A stretch of 64,000 nt of DNA from Nematostella vectensis (GCF_932526225.1 NC_064035.1:3533501-3597500); one strand, 5' to 3'; counted from the first letter of the stretch, positions 1 to 14,879 are shown. A program made the numbers and translations. Notes: generated from the sequence alone by a model not told the origin.

Positions 1-3000
1 CTTTAGGTTTGCATGTACTTTATTTTTCTAAGGGTAATCAATTCTTATTAACATTAATAAACGTTTCTAATTAACCGTTCAATATATGGTGCAATAAAGA
101 TTTCAGGAAAATTTTTAACAAGAAAGACAAAAAGCGGTAAAAAAATATGATTTAGAAAAAAAACCCTCTCTTCCCCGCAACAGATATCGCATGTTCTATC
201 CCTTCTAGATAAAGGGATGTCCCTGTTTGGCCTTGACATTTAATGGGCTGCAAAACCTCACCTACATTGTTTGCCTCGTGTGGATATATGCTAATGGATT
301 GTCGGCATTTTATTTTGTATCCGTTTGTCTTTCTACCCCCAAGTGGTAGGGACTTGTTGAAAATTACTCCATATTTGGAGTAAAGTCGTTGCCTTCTAGA
401 TGTTTATATTTCTACTGGTTTCTCTCCAAACATCAAGGCAATAGCCTCGTGATACCATTTTAGAAAACGTCCGCCCATGGCACAGTATGTGAGCCGACAA
501 ACTCCCCAGGTCAGCGGGCTCATTATTGCACACAGCAGGACCGGTTCCTCATAATTGCGCATCATTTGAACAACGCAAAGCATTGTGACTCGAGCTCCCT
601 GTGGTGTTAAGCTCACTAAAACGACTTTAAAATGTTGTCATGAAGTGGTAAATTTTAGATTGCCCATTTGTCCTCCTACATATTTTTTTTACAATACATC
701 TTTCTAGCATTTTATACGTTGACATAAATTTTCAAAAACGCGGATTTTTTTACCATTAGTCCAACCCATTATCAAATGTCGAAACATTTCTAACCGTATG
801 GCTTGCAAATAAACAACCTATTACTGTTAACGGCAAGTTGAGGCGGTTTGTCGTGTGTGTTGACTGCCACCGGCCTCATCAACTCGTCTAGTACACTGCA
901 AAATACACCGCTCCAATCATCAAATCAACCTCGAGAGGGCCGTTCATCTTCTATCAAGTCCACATATTACCTGCCAAAGCCAAGCGTAACAATCCAAATA
1001 GAATGTTCATCTCAAAAACGCCGCCTGTGAATTAAAGCTGGTTTCACAAACACCGGAGACTACAATCCCAAATATTCATAAAAAACTCGACAAACAGCTA
1101 GATGTGTGTGCAGCAGTGCACTGAGGAAATACACGAAGGGGCGGACGAGCTCCTTTCTGCATTCTTTATTTATGATTTGGAACAAGATTATATAATTTCT
1201 CTGTACGGTAGTTTTGTACAATCAGAGGGATTTTTGCAAAATAGGGGTCCGCTTTCTATTACAGCTTTTTCCTCTACCCCAGTGACGCACATGTAAGAAA
1301 CAAGAGCAATATACCATGATACAGAAAATAACTTAGGTTAAACGGTATCTACACTAAACTGTGGAACTTCTAAGGCCCCTCCCTTTACATCAAACTCGAA
1401 ATGATGCTCGTACCACAGGAATCCCATCCAAAGTCTTCCCTCGGGGACGATTAGAGTGTTTATCGCAGTGCCCCCCCCCCCTCCCTAAGGGAACCTTCCA
1501 GCCGAAAATTAAGGCTTGCGGTTCCTGAACCCGCCAGAAGAAATCACTATTTTATCCGGAGATCTCTCCATTAGGGGCCCTACTGCAATTTCGCAAAGTC
1601 GGGAAAAAGATAATGATAAAACATCAAAAGGAGCGATACACGGTAAAACACCTTCACTGTCTGGGTTTTTTACTCTCTCTGCGTTATAATAGAAATTAAG
1701 TGGGGTTTTTTTGTCATTGATTCCTGAAGCTATTTGAAAAGTAACTTAAATCGAAAAGTCTATTTTTTTTAGAAATCGCAGTATCGTTGCTCGTGAAGCA
1801 AAAAAATTCTATAAAATCACATATTGGATGTTGACAAATTTCGGAAAGTTGACTCTGAACAACCTAATCTTGATAAGTACTGTATATTGTGTTTAGCAAT
1901 AACAAATTAAAAAAAAAGGTATTCACCAAAAAAATCACAAAATTTTACATCTGCGCTTTATAACACGTCAATTTCTGTGACGTTTCCAATGTTCAGAACA
2001 AGTGAACCGCTAAGAGTCATGTAGGTCTCCTTCTCACCATGGACCACGGAAAACCCATAAACATTGCCCCTATTGTATGGTTTTATGGTTCCTTTTTCTA
2101 CAACCATGATCTAGCTTTCAAAGCTCTGTTCAAAGTAAACGCTGACAAATAAGAAAATATTTGTTGGTCTTATAACATATCATGTACAGCAAAATTAGCA
2201 AAGTTGTTGGTTTCAAATAATAGGAGTGCAACAAGTGACAAGCACCAGGTCACGATATTAAAATTTTATAAGCTCGTTAGTGGCATTTTTTAGCCAACAT
2301 GGCTCAAAAGAGAAATTTGCAAAGAAGCAAAACGCCCGCCCAACCTAGATACCTTTTTCGCAGGCGGGTGAGAAGGGCGGAACTGTTAAACCCACAAATT
2401 TGATGAACGAGTGTTCTCTTGAATAAAAAAATATAGTTGAAAAACAACAGTGTAAATTAAACTTTGTTTGTGAATAACGATAAAGCAAATATTGCTTTAA
2501 GAAATATCTGAAAAATGGAAGCGCCCTATTCAGGCAGATAACTCGACGAGCAAATATACCAAACAAGCTATTGGCAGTTCTCGATCTTCGACACGAGACT
2601 GTGACGCATTTATTCGATAAAAACTAGCTATGATTAGCAGTCTTTGTTTAATTGGTAATATCACCACATTTAGGTAAACATTACGTTCAAAGACACCGTC
2701 TTTTAAGGAGCTTTCTTACAAATAGGTCACCCTCCTAAGCAACTAAATACAATCAGTATCGATAGCGAAGCTCCTTTTTCCCGAACTTAGATTACGGGAT
2801 AAATAGCCATCAGAATCATTTTTAAATGATATTAAAAAATCTAATGGTGCTTCTTGAATATTCGGTCATTTGCGACGATAAAACGCGCGCTAGACTTCAA
2901 AGGGTTCCGACCACGAAGCTCTCACGTTTGTGGGCTGTAAATTGAAAGCCGACTCACGGAATATGTGTAAAATGTTTTTATTATACCTCTTAACAATTCC

Positions 3001-3307
3001 AGTATATACACAATATTTGTCCTTGCATGAAATAGGTTATTTACAGCTCAACTGTTATTGTAAGGTTTATACAGTGCCATGTTTAGCGTGTGCGCCGCAC
3101 ACGTTCCAGACCAGATAGCATATTTACTTCGCTTTCTAAAAGCGTATATATTTTCACGGTCTGACAAATATTTCGCAATTTGGGCGACATTCGCGGTAAT
3201 TTGGATAAGAAATTAACTCGCTAACTCTACTGTTTGGTAGAATTAGTGACTGCATTGTCCCGCCAGGGATTGATTTAGAGTTTATTAGATGTCCAGCAGG
3301 TCCCGCA
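1..3307. other. AT-rich intergenic DNA downstream of Sp5
   Basis: I see no supported gene here. Open frames are short, lack recognisable domains and have no splice context. AATAAA hexamers on the minus strand (reverse complement at 3281-3286 and at 2977-2982) could serve as polyadenylation signals for Sp5, whose stop lies at 3308. The nearer one is only about 22 bases past the stop, so the farther one is more plausible. Confidence 0.5.
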
Positions 3308-4615
3308 CTATTGTTCCACGTTAATAAAACTCTCCGTGGACATGTCGGGATCATCGTTCTTAGGGGTCAGTGCTATAACACTGTTTAGTTCATCTACATT
3401 TTCATCCTCGATGACTTTCACAGTCATCCCATAACCCCCATCTTTGTCGTGGATGTTCGACGTAGTTTTGTCCTGTTTCACCGCAACATTCTGGTGAGTC
3501 TTTTGGTGTTTCCTAAGATGATCACTGCGCATAAATCTTTTTCCACACTCGTCACACTGGAATCGTTTCTCTCCAGTATGAGTGCGAAGATGCCGCTGTA
3601 GCTCATCCGATCGCGTGAAACTCTTCCCGCAGAACAGCCAATTGCACACGAATGGTCGTTCCCCTGTGTGCCACCGTAAATGCGCCTTCAAATGCGAGGT
3701 CTTGCCGTAAACCTTCCCGCAGCCGGGGATATGGCAGACATGCTGCTTTCTCTTGCTAGTATTGCCTGTTGTGGCAGCGAGCTGGCAGTTCGGGCATCGG
3801 CACCGTCTGCACCGCCGTGTTCCCGTCACTTGTGTAGTCGCGTAGGGGGACGAGAAGGCACTGTGGTATCCTCCCGCACCGGGTGGAGAGGGTAGACCGT
3901 GCAGTGTGCTGTAGGTGCCATGCGGAGGAGAGCTAGGTACGCGAGGTACTTTATTCGGTTCCACACTCCACCAGTGTTGTGGCGCCATATCGGGGTTGCA
4001 TTCTGCCTTGCAGCTCTCTGTGCATTGCGAGTAGGTGGGCCTAGCGACCGACATCGTGCAGGGGTGACGATGCAGGGATAAACAAGAAGAGTTGGGTGCG
4101 CGCATGGAGGAGCCGTGAGTGAAGGGTAGGCTTGGGGGCATGTGAGACTTGGGTGCCGTGGAGAAACAGAACTCCGGGTAAGGCGCTGCATAGTGTGGGG
4201 ACTCTGCCGGTGGAGTTAGAGGCATGTTTCGCTCCTGATAGGTAGCAAATTGACTCTGTAGGCTCATCGCGTGTTGAACGCTGACTTGGTCGTGGAGCAT
4301 TGAGGTGTACAATTTACCGTGATATTCGGAGAGCTCCGGTAGAACAGAGCCTGGCTGTCCTATACGGCTGCAGGTTGCCGCTAAGAGCGCCAATGGAGAA
4401 GGTTTACCGTATCCCTGAAAAAGAATAAAATAATCCAAGGGTAAATGTCACGTCCGTAACGATGATAACTTCTCAGGTCAATTGGTATGATTCGTACAAC
4501 GCCGTGTGTAAAATAAATAACAAACCACGCTTAAAATAATACACACACGCTCAAAATTATTACTTACATGAGGAAACTGAAATATTTCAGGCTTAGCTAA
4601 CGTAGCCGCTGTCAT
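3308..4615 (-). CDS. Sp5: Sp5-type zinc-finger transcription factor, 2 exons, 384 residues
   Basis: Exon 1 is 4615-4568 (16 codons, beginning MTAATLAK) and ends at a GTAAGT donor. Exon 2 is 4414-3308 and follows a TTTTTCAG acceptor. Both junctions are phase 0. The Sp box [14 protein letters not shown] sits at residues ~22-35, followed by a Pro/Ser-rich region with the short motif MPLTPPAES. The buttonhead box CRRCRCPNC is at ~218-226. Three C2H2 fingers (~241-323) carry the standard Sp contacts ([24 protein letters not shown]), which bind GC/GT boxes. The short length, the exact SRIGQPG form of the Sp box and the LTPPA motif fit Sp5 rather than Sp1-4 or Sp6-9. In other animals Sp5 is a nuclear Wnt/beta-catenin target that usually represses; that role here is inferred. 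The full-length methionine in the raw exon-2 frame (4438) lies in the intron and is rejected as the start. Confidence 0.9.
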
Positions 4616-5010
4616 TTCGAGTAGAGAATTTGGTGTTTTGTTCGCCGAGAGGTTCGAGTGCGATGTGTCTCGGTTGAGAACAATGTCTGACTAACCGAAA
4701 CCTGTGCTCGTCCGCACTAAGCTTTCAGCTGGAGCGAGGTGCCGGTGGCGGAGAAAACAGACCAAATGTAATTAGTCAAACGATGCCGCCGTCCAATGAG
4801 CAGCAAGAGGCGGAGTCAACTGCTTATAGCCTTCTCAGGGAAGTGTTGTTATCGCAAATACGCCGCTATTATCAGAGATGACAGAGGAGGGGAGCGAGGG
4901 CGGCGAAGTAATGAACAGAATCAAAAGACGAGACATTTTATGATTGGATTTAGATGATCAAAGGCGACCGCCGCTAAAGAGCTCTGTTGATTGGTCGGGC
5001 TTCTATAAAC
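4616..5010 (-). promoter_or_regulatory. Probable Sp5 proximal promoter
   Basis: This lies immediately upstream of the Sp5 start codon. Three CCAAT cores are visible: 4793-4797 on the plus strand, and 4943-4947 and 4990-4994 as ATTGG. A TCF/LEF-like ATCAAAG is at 4957-4963. Local base composition is more GC-rich than the neighbouring desert. Promoter activity and Wnt responsiveness are inferred from position and motifs only; single short motifs are weak evidence. Confidence 0.4.
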
Positions 5011-8000
5011 AGACGGCATGACAGTGCTTGAAAGAAAATCATGTGTTGTGTTGTTGTGTGTTCTCCGCTATCGCGCTACGTTATTGTCATCATCTTCACG
5101 AGTACTGTCATTCTGTCGGCAAAGAGACCGCCTGTATTTCAATAAGAAAGCAGTCCCAATACACTTTTGAAGGACGCAAACAGCCTATTGTATCCATAAC
5201 AAGCTATAAACAATTAAGAACGCAATGCACGGGGTCTTGATGTGGCTTTTTTGACGATGAAAACGCTCGAGGTGTTAACTGAGTAACCTTTTATCCTACC
5301 GCCGCTTGCATTATCATGTTCCCTCTACCGCCGGCGAGTGTGTTTATTTCGCCACAAATCCCTGACCAAACACCATACCTCACGTTTTGGTTTTCCGGGA
5401 ACTTAAACATCACTTGAACGACAATCACAAGAAGCTCACACAACAATGGTGCTTAAATTCAAGTGAAATGTTGGCTTTTTGGTGTAAGCGCGGGTTCTAA
5501 CCTAAACTCTAGGGCGCTGGGTCACAACGTGCTAATTACATTCCCGCCTCCAGTCGCCGCCTCGAGCACCACCTACCATAATATTTACGCCAATCAAGCT
5601 AAATCCGATTAGCCTTTGAGCACAAGGGCTTGATACTAAAAAGCGACGAATTTTCGCAGCAATTTGCTGCCCTGGAAAAACATGTCGTAATCAAGACAGC
5701 CTTTAGCCAACACTAAACCGCGGTGACTTGTTTATAGGTAATTATCATGGCTAATTCTGGCTCAAATCGTCGGCATCCTTTGACATTCGCAGATCAATTT
5801 CGACCAATTTCCTTGGCTAACAATTAACGAGTTATTCGCACTTTTAGTGTGCTTGCTAGAGGTGACAACATTTTTTCATCAAGCTTAGGTGACTATTTTT
5901 CCGCTATGCATTTTATTGCTGTGAGGGCTGGTTTGCCAGTAGCCCAAAAAGACGTTATGCTCGTGTGGAAATGGCGGCGGCTTTCGCACCCAGAGACTAA
6001 TATCAGTCAAGTGCAGACCGAGCAGATACTTGCACTCAGCTCTTTAGCTATTCTTGGCTAAACAATAGCCACGGGCGATGCATAAACCAGAGCCTGTTCC
6101 GTAAAACGTGGATGATTTTACTAAATGATAAGCTTTAATGCATCTCAACTCACTTTCCAGAAAAGATGTGATCTCATTTATCGCTGAAATGGTGACAAAT
6201 AATCCAACGGAGAGTCGCTTGTGACGAGTTCATTCCCAGCAAACAGTGCTTATTACATCCTCGTCTAACCATCAACACCGTAATAGCCCAACAATGTTTC
6301 ACTAAGATCTAAGAGTGAGGAGGAAATTTCTAAAACTGATTCCAACTGTGATTTTTATTGATGTTTGGCCGCGGGGCCGCGCGCCAAACAAAGGATCGTG
6401 GTGCTATTTGGAATGACTGCATTGAATGAATGTAGGCTGACGACTGTATGGTGCCTCGCACGATGGGGGCTCTATCAATTATTTACTTTGTTTCTCGGAG
6501 CTGAATTCATCAAATTTATTTTTAAGTGAAAGAGTATATCCTTCGCCCATTATTATGAATCTAAATAGAACAATTAGTTCACGCGCGCCGTGATCAAGAG
6601 AAAATTTGATGGGTAAACTGAAGGGCGTAGAGCTTTTTGCGTTGAGCGGAGAGACCAATTTGCGGAAGTTTGACTGAGAAATGACAGGGATGGCAGAAAC
6701 GTGGAGATCTGATCTGAATAGAGAAGGTTGCGAGGTCCGCATATCTATTTACTCTGAATTCCAAATGATCACTCACGCCATTATCGCGCTTTCAAGCACC
6801 AACAATGACTGAATTGTCGTCAATATAAGCTCTTCGCTTGTCTTTGTAAACCTTGTTAACTGCATAAAGCTAATCCATCCGAAAAACACGTAAACTCTGG
6901 AATGAATGGACTTAATTTAAAAGAAAGCCAATCGTTTGATATTTTTGATAAACGCAGACAATATATCTGCAAACCGCCACAATAGAAATGGACCGTAAAA
7001 GCAAACAATGCAGTGTCTACGTTTGCTCACACGAGAACTTAAATTGAATTTCTTTTCGCACGGTTATCGTTGCTAATTCTGTTTCCTATGTTTTCTCAAT
7101 AGTGTCCCTCAAATATTTTCAAAACAAAGAAGGTATTCCCAACCAGTCACAGTAATTTAGTGTTCATTGCAAGCGAAGACACGATGAGCCTTTTCCTAAC
7201 AACACATTTTTTTGTGATGCTTTTTAGCAAACAAGATGAAAAGGCGAGCCGACCTCCTTGAAAGACCTCGAGGCACCGTCTTTGTTGATATATCCGAACG
7301 TTCCAGTTTCCACTGATAAGTTAATCCATCCCAAAAAGGCTCTTCGGTACAAATAGGTAATCATCAGAGATTCGAGACTGGAGTATAATCCCTAGTTCGC
7401 CGCCTACAACAGTTAACGCTATGTCATCAAAGCATTGTGTTGGTTATTGTAAGCTGGTTCGCGGCCCCGATCTCCATGTATCATATACCTGGAATCTCTA
7501 TTGATATACGCGACCTCCCGACAAGAAAAAAACGGAGAAAGAGCAAACAAACTGATGGTGGCAGCGTGAAAATTCAGAGCACAAAAATTAAAGTGGATGT
7601 GACGCTTTTCTATTTTAATTCACTGTTTCGAGACATTTCGGCTTATTCAGTACACAAAGCAACACTAATAATCTTAGACAAATTATATAATTCCAAATAG
7701 TCTCCGTCACGCCGATTAATAAACTCCCCTAAAATTCAAACGCCATTTTTGTTTCGTTTCTAATTAATGTCAACTTTTTGATAATATCTATGCACTCTTA
7801 AAAATGCAGCGAGAAGAATAAGTCTTGTGTTTATTTGCTACAAAGGAAATGTTTTTTTTCTCCAGTAGTGTAATTTTAGCTGCAAACTTATCAGACTCCA
7901 TGAATACAAAAAGCTGTGCCGCTAAAAGCTTTTAAGCGCGATCTCCAAATATGTTGCATTGAGAGGAGATCTATACGCTATTAAAAAATCAAGTCAGTCC

Positions 8001-11000
8001 TTGCGTCCGTGTGCTTAATTGAGTCGGTACCGTTTGAACTCCGGCGTTGCATCCAATTTGAGCCAATTTTACTTAAGATAAACGTAATTGAGCCTTCTTC
8101 TCACCTGTACGGCAAGAAAAATATGGAAATAACAGATCTTGACGCTAGCGGGTCTCGCGAGCCACAAAACACCAAAAGCCCCGTAAAGAACTCAAATATT
8201 CTTCACTTAGCTTATAATTATGTACTTTGTGTATTATTTCGCCCATCCGTCGGCTACTCGTGATCTTCCGTAAGGACGCTTTTTGCCGGCCGATAGACGA
8301 AGTGTCTGCGGGAAAAAGTCGGCGCTTTTCAACAAAGTTTTTCTCCTGATAAGAAATCACCCAAGAACCACCTACGCAAAAACATTATTTATATGAACAT
8401 ATATATGCACACGCAAAAAGAAAAAAAGAAAACGCAATGATTTGGACAATGAATTTAAACTCGTAAGAAAAGTATAATAAAAAGTATGATGTTTTTCAAA
8501 GAAATAAACAAAGTAACCTTGGACTGAATAGAGCTCAGGTGGGGTGTATCGAACAAAATGAACCTCTAAATCAACAATGTTTGTGTGCACACGAGAATAA
8601 TAATAAACCTTTGAGCCGTCTTGCGGCCATTCTTGTTTGGGGTTTATGAAACCACCATTTGTCGTAGACTTTAGTTGCAACCCAAAACCACTGAACTTCT
8701 AATTGTGTTAGTAAACTTGCGCCAGTGATCTGCCAAACACTCGATCTACAACGTGCTTTGCTCTTTTTGTCACACATGACATGGATGCACTGCAATTTAC
8801 AAACGAGATATTTGAAAAGTTTTGGAGGCAAAGCCCAAACCTGGCTTTTTAAAGTTTCTGGTTGATAAGGAGGGGTTCCCTGGGAACGCCTTTCGATTTG
8901 ACCTGTTTGACGTTACGTCATGTCTGATTATATAGTTCTATAGCTCACAATAGCCAACGACTCTGTGGAAGAAAAAGAGACTTTTCCTAAATCATTGTGT
9001 ATCTTTTTACTACGATGATGCGAATGTGTGGCAAAAAGATTCAACGGATGCCATTGCCCCAGGCGGGAGGGCATTGCCAGAAAAATAACTCCGCAAAGGG
9101 GCAGTTCTAGGGTCGATCTTCAATATCTTTATGGGTAATCTCGCTTTGTTTTACTCTGCAAACACTTATCTGCCGTACAATCGCTAGAGAGATTCTTATG
9201 CCCACTGAGGCGATCTTTACTCAAGTAAACAAGCTATGTGCAGGATGTTATTTCACCAAGTACGCATCACGCGAGCTCGAGAGAGGCCAGACGCCTTCTG
9301 TGAGCTTACTATAGCTAACATTTGCGTGAAATGTTCCAGTTTCTATAAGGGTCGATTCAGAAACATGAAACTGTGGTTTAGCCTTCTTCACTTCGGTACC
9401 TTTGAGCTGCCGTGCCAGCCGCTTGCATTTAAACAAAAAGCCTACAGGCCGCAAACCTAATTGCACTGTTTCTATGGCTCTTCCCAATTACAAGACTCTC
9501 GGGCTTCGGTCGGTACACGACAAAGGCAATTAGGCCGAGCCGTGGTAATGGCCACACGGCCCTCTTCTAATAGGGAAAAGCGGGGAGGCGAAGCCCTGGA
9601 TAACAATACACGGCATTTACACCGATAACCTGCAAACTTTTTTCTTAGTAAAAATAATATTAAAACTTTGCTCTTAATAGTAGCGAGTTGGCCAGTGCAT
9701 TTGTGTATGTTTCGGTAAAGTTACCCTCTGTGTCGGGGATGGTTCGTATAAAAGACGTTAATTCTTTAAGTCAAGAGCCTAACTAGGCCGATAGAACAAT
9801 CATATATACGGGCTTGTACGTTAATTAGGAGCTAAGCCGCTAGGGTCCCTCTGGATTAGTTTGCTCTTACTGATCATAGTATTGCCGACATAATGGGGTT
9901 TACATTTTGCCAATGGTTCTTTTCAATTGAGTCTATTGACCGGTCCAGCCGACAAGCCGCTTTCGCAGTAATCATGCAATCACTCTAAAAGGACCCTTGC
10001 TTTGTATCTGGCTTAAACACACTGTTCTAGTTTGTTGGACAACAGGTTGATTATGACAACACCGCGGTGCCAGGGTAATATTTACAACGCGGCAAATCTT
10101 GGTAAAAAAAAGACGACGACCTGCCCACGAAACCTTCACGATTTTCAAGAGAACGTTGACTAAGACCATTTTGGAGTAATTTCTTTTCCCCCGTAGAAAT
10201 TTAGCCGCGTTACCACTCAACATTTTTGCATATTCTTCGTACTTGATGTGACACGAGTCGGTTATTTTTACGAAAAAGGAGCATCTATCCAAAATAAACG
10301 CTTCGCGTTACAAATGTTATGATTTTGAAAAGGAAAACATTATAATATAAGATTGCTTGTACAGCTAGAAAAATAAACGCGAAAATGTCATATAGAGCTA
10401 AGTGAAAAAATGTCAATTTATAAAAAGGGGGAAAAAATCGAAGTTCCATTCATTCTTCAATGAATCCTGTGTTTTACGCTAGACCCATTGCTGCGCAGGG
10501 TGCTAAAATATCTCTATATTAATAATAAAAAAAAAAACACAAAGGACTACTAACCTTAGGTAGAGATTGCAAGCGGACTAACCAGTCGTCCATGTTGCCA
10601 GTTCACGACCCAGACAGCAACTGCTACTATCTAGGTATCAGTCGACCAATTATACGCCTCTTCGCTATATCAACTGGAGCAACTGGGGGTTTTCCATCTG
10701 TCGGACGTTAGGGGATGCGCACTGCAGATTTGCTCACAACTCTAATTGGACGCAGGCGTGGGGGCGCATACGAACCAGTCTCCTGCTGGGCATACGGCGA
10801 AAGCAATCCACGTTCTTTGCTCGTTTAGTCAAATCACCCCGGTCGGGAATTCTAAAACGGCGTCTGGGAGAGAGCAGCTGGTCCTTAGGTCAGGATGGCT
10901 TGGAGGACTACAAGGCGGGGCTGGCTGATATGTGCGCAGCTCTGCGCGGTGGAATATTCCATTTGATAATTTCTGGCCGCACAACAAACCACGGGTGCCA

Positions 11001-14000
11001 CGGATGACCTGATTAGCTGATGCTGAGGTTTACAAAATATTGAAATTAATCTCGAGCAACAGTTTAGTTTGTATCACAGCTCATATCCTGCGCGTGTTGC
11101 AAGGGAGATAAGGCCGCCGGAAAACGCACGGGTTGGAGTAATGAATAGTTGCGTGGGATAATACGCACCTCACGGCCGCACCTCATTTGTCTAGCTCTCG
11201 GCAATCAAGAAAATTAAACTGCGATTAAATAAGACTAAAGTAGTCTTCGCCTAACTCTACCAACAAGATAAAATTAGGAAACGTTGGGCAAATAGTACTT
11301 ACGGAAATTGTTTGCCTTCATGTGGTGGCTTTTAAGTGCATCAATCTCTAGAAAAGAAAGTCCAATAGACAGTAACGTTAGAGTCGCGTTGAAGAAGTTT
11401 TCATTTTTTTAAATAAGCAAAAGTGAATGAATACAGTGATACCCACCCAGGATCATTCGCTTTTATAAGAGGGAAGAAGCGGTTCAGGATATTTCTCCCT
11501 TTTATTATTGAAACAATATAGCATGATAGTCATTATAAGGACTTCGTTTTGAAAACAAATAAACCTAAACAAGAAAAAGTCTCGATGCGCAAACTCTTGG
11601 TGCATAAAACAATGTGGCCGATCTTGAATCTCTTTTTGAAGTAATCTTGTAACGTGTCCTATCTCTAAGACAGCATGTCATTATCATTATCGTATTGTTC
11701 TATTTCGTCAAATAAAGGGTTTAATTTTCTTGTTATAATTTAGAGGGAGTGATATGGTAATATAGCGATAATGGCTTGGATATCTATTTTGTAGATGACT
11801 AAAACATGTCTTGCAATTGTTCTTTAGATTAAAGATCTCCATATAGAAGACAACACATGGAAAGTGTTATTCTCTTTTCGAGAAACGGTTTATCAATTTT
11901 CCCTCTTCTGGTGACTGCGTTTATTGCTACACATTCTTTGTGATAAGACCGGCAGAAAAATCTGGTTAGTAAGAGAAAAGAAAAGGGTTTAACGGAACAA
12001 AGCATGAACAATGTACAAACTTACAAACGTAAGAATCTGCCACAAGAGGATGTAAAAATGACTCTTTTACGATAGGTCCTAGTTAAAGGTATATGTTTGA
12101 CATTCTCGATCCCACCCAGAGGTAGAGTCTGAAATCATATATTTGTTATTACCGCTTTCTCTAAGAAACCTACTTCTTATCAAATATATTGCCGAAGTTT
12201 CCCCGAAAAGTTACCTTGTTTTCTACTGCTCTTAATTTTTAAAGTTTGTAGAAGTGAATAAAGTCATTCCATTCTTCGGAATCAACTGTTTTGATTGAAA
12301 TATAACATTATAAGGAATTTTGTCTTGATGACTTCATGATAAAAAGCGACAAACCCTTCCAAACGCATAATATTCATGAGAGTGTTGTGTTTAGAGTAGT
12401 TCTAAGCTTTGTGGAGATTAACTCGTGTAGATTGGCTGTAGAAAGCTAGTAGTGTTGAAGATAAGGGTACACAAAGTCAATGACAAAGTGAGATGATACC
12501 AAGCCTGGTATTGTGTTTGACTTATCAACCATCGTCTACTTGACGAAAAGAACTCTCTTCAGAAACAAAGAATTGCACTTTCGAAGCCCTTGGATAACTT
12601 CTTGTCCCGCAGTCCAAGCAATACAAGGTTCCCATTCAAACACAACTACTTCCATCTCTGCGGGAAGCGAGTCGCTAGCTAAATCCACAGTCGGATTCTA
12701 ATCAAGTTTTAATTGTATTCTTACCAGCGTTAACTAAGCTTGAACATATCCTGTCTCAACACACGGTTCGTCTTCTCCGCTTGAGATTCCGGTGACATGA
12801 GTATCTTCGTACTTTGCTAAGTTCGCTCACACAGGGCGGTCTGCCGACGGGAATGAAAGCTAGTACAGGTTGCCTTGTGTTTAATGAAGCCGTAATTCAA
12901 TCACAGATATTACGGTCAGCAAAGCACGGCGAGGGCGGAGCTGGCAAACCAGCCTGCCTAGTATACGCCAGGCTCCTTTGTCCTTAACCGTACATAACAG
13001 GCTTTATCATGTAACAGGCAAAGAAAGCTAGCCACACAAGTCTGAAGACATCTTTTTGCGTTACTACATTTACTAAGTCATTTTTATAAAAAAAAAATAT
13101 CAGTCGACTAAAAAAGAAATGAATTTAAGATGATTAGTTGTATGGTATTAGAGATGAAACTCCAAGTTGATAAAGGTGCTCTTTTAGTATTTTTTTTTCT
13201 CGCGTTGTTGATAAGAAATAGAATTGATCAGCTCCCTCGATAACTTGTAGAATACCATGCCCCGAAGCGAAAATGAAAACACTAGCTCACGGAAAATTCT
13301 TGACAGCATTTTAATGATTCACACAAGAATGGAGTCATTTTCAATGGGAATAAATACATGAGAATAAGAGAGCACGCGGCACAGAGGTTATGCGAATTGG
13401 ATTTGAGTCTTATCATCCTAACGGGGCAACAAAGATGTAAGCAGCCTGCTTTACAGAGGGCTAACGATTAAATCCATATATCGCGCTCAGAGATAGCTAA
13501 ATAAACGCTACAAGTAAGCAAGCAATCGTATTAGAAAAAAAAATCAAAGCATGCTTTTAAAATCAAGGCTTTCTTCCTAATACCCGGAGCCGTCGAACAT
13601 CATTTGGAGCAAACAGGTTATGAAAAAGCCATAAAACCAACATGAACGTGTGGAGATAGAATGATAAACAAACAATAACCGGCATTTTCAAAGGCATTTC
13701 GGCTTTGTGCTAAATGGACATGGGGCTAGCAAAGATAAACAAGGCAGCGCCGGGTTTGATGACAAAAAGCTCCAAACCCCCCATTTACACCGTTTACCGG
13801 GATAAAAAGGACAGCTTAATCTAAATAAAAAGCAAGGAATAATCTCTTCACAAGAAATAAAAGATAGGAAAATGCAAGGCCGACAGTGATCCCAATTACC
13901 AACCTATCGCTGAAGCACTTTAATCCACAGAAACCGATCAAAAACAAAGTCTAGCGACGGTGAAAAGACAACTGAAAGTGTATTGCCAAGTACTCCGCTA

Positions 14001-14879
14001 AGGGTTGAGCAAACACGGATGATTATTACCAATAACTTATTATGTCTTAAGGCCATAGTAGCGCAGGCACCCCGGGCTGATTGGATTGTCTTATGGTACC
14101 CGTTACACACGTCCAAGTAAGCCTCTAAAAGCTGCCTACACGGACAGGGATCTGCCAAGTAGCGCGACCGACTTCCGATGGTATAGCAAACCTGGTAAGC
14201 AAAGTTCTAGAAGCCGTAATGCGTACGCGCGGGAATCACTTTACAAGAACGAGTTTCGTTCTATAACGTGTTGTTTTGGCTTATCCGAGACGTGCCCTTA
14301 GGGGTGGGGGTCGGCGCCAGTGAAACCCGCGCATCCCTTTGATGATTCGACGATACACCATTGCGGCTCACTGCGCCGCTCATTAAAGTCAAACATTCAA
14401 TTAAGCCCCAACATCCATTCGACCACTGTTTTGGCATGTTTATCTTTAAATATGGATGAAACCTTGACTGCTGGTAGCGTTGACCGTGAAGTGCAAAAGC
14501 TACAGGCGTTCCTAACAGACCTCGCGAAGAAAATGGTACCTAGTCTACATCCATCTCGTGTACCATCACGTTGAAACATGGGAAAACTTTCGTTGGGTGG
14601 GTGTATCGACGCTTAATGTAATACTACCGCTAATATAAAATTCGCCGCTTAATGCAATTCTAACTCTTAATGTAACAAATGTAATAAACACAAATATTTT
14701 GAATAAAAAGAGAAATAATTCATGGTAAGTCGTCTTATGGTCAAAAAGGGGTACAAGGAAGAGGCCAAGTAAGGTAATCAATTGTTTCATCACAACTAGG
14801 CAAAATCATATCGTGAGGGTGGGGTGGGGTGGGAATATCAAATTTGCTTCCAGAATGTCAGAGGGATAAAACCCTCTGG
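5011..14879. other. Gene-poor AT-rich region upstream of Sp5
   Basis: Nearly 10 kb without a coding region I can support. All open frames are under about 110 codons, show no domain and no matching splice signals. Because Sp5 is transcribed away from this stretch, it is the natural place for distal Sp5 enhancers, but I cannot identify any from one sequence. No transposon ends were recognised. Confidence 0.45.

Noticed and set aside
3826..4191. Minus-strand ORF of 121 codons overlapping Sp5 exon 2
   Set aside because: Out-of-frame shadow of the Sp5 coding sequence, Pro/Ser-rich only because of base composition.
9236..10292. Several 70-106-codon frames in the Sp5 upstream desert
   Set aside because: No domains, no splice context and ordinary length for chance in AT-rich DNA.
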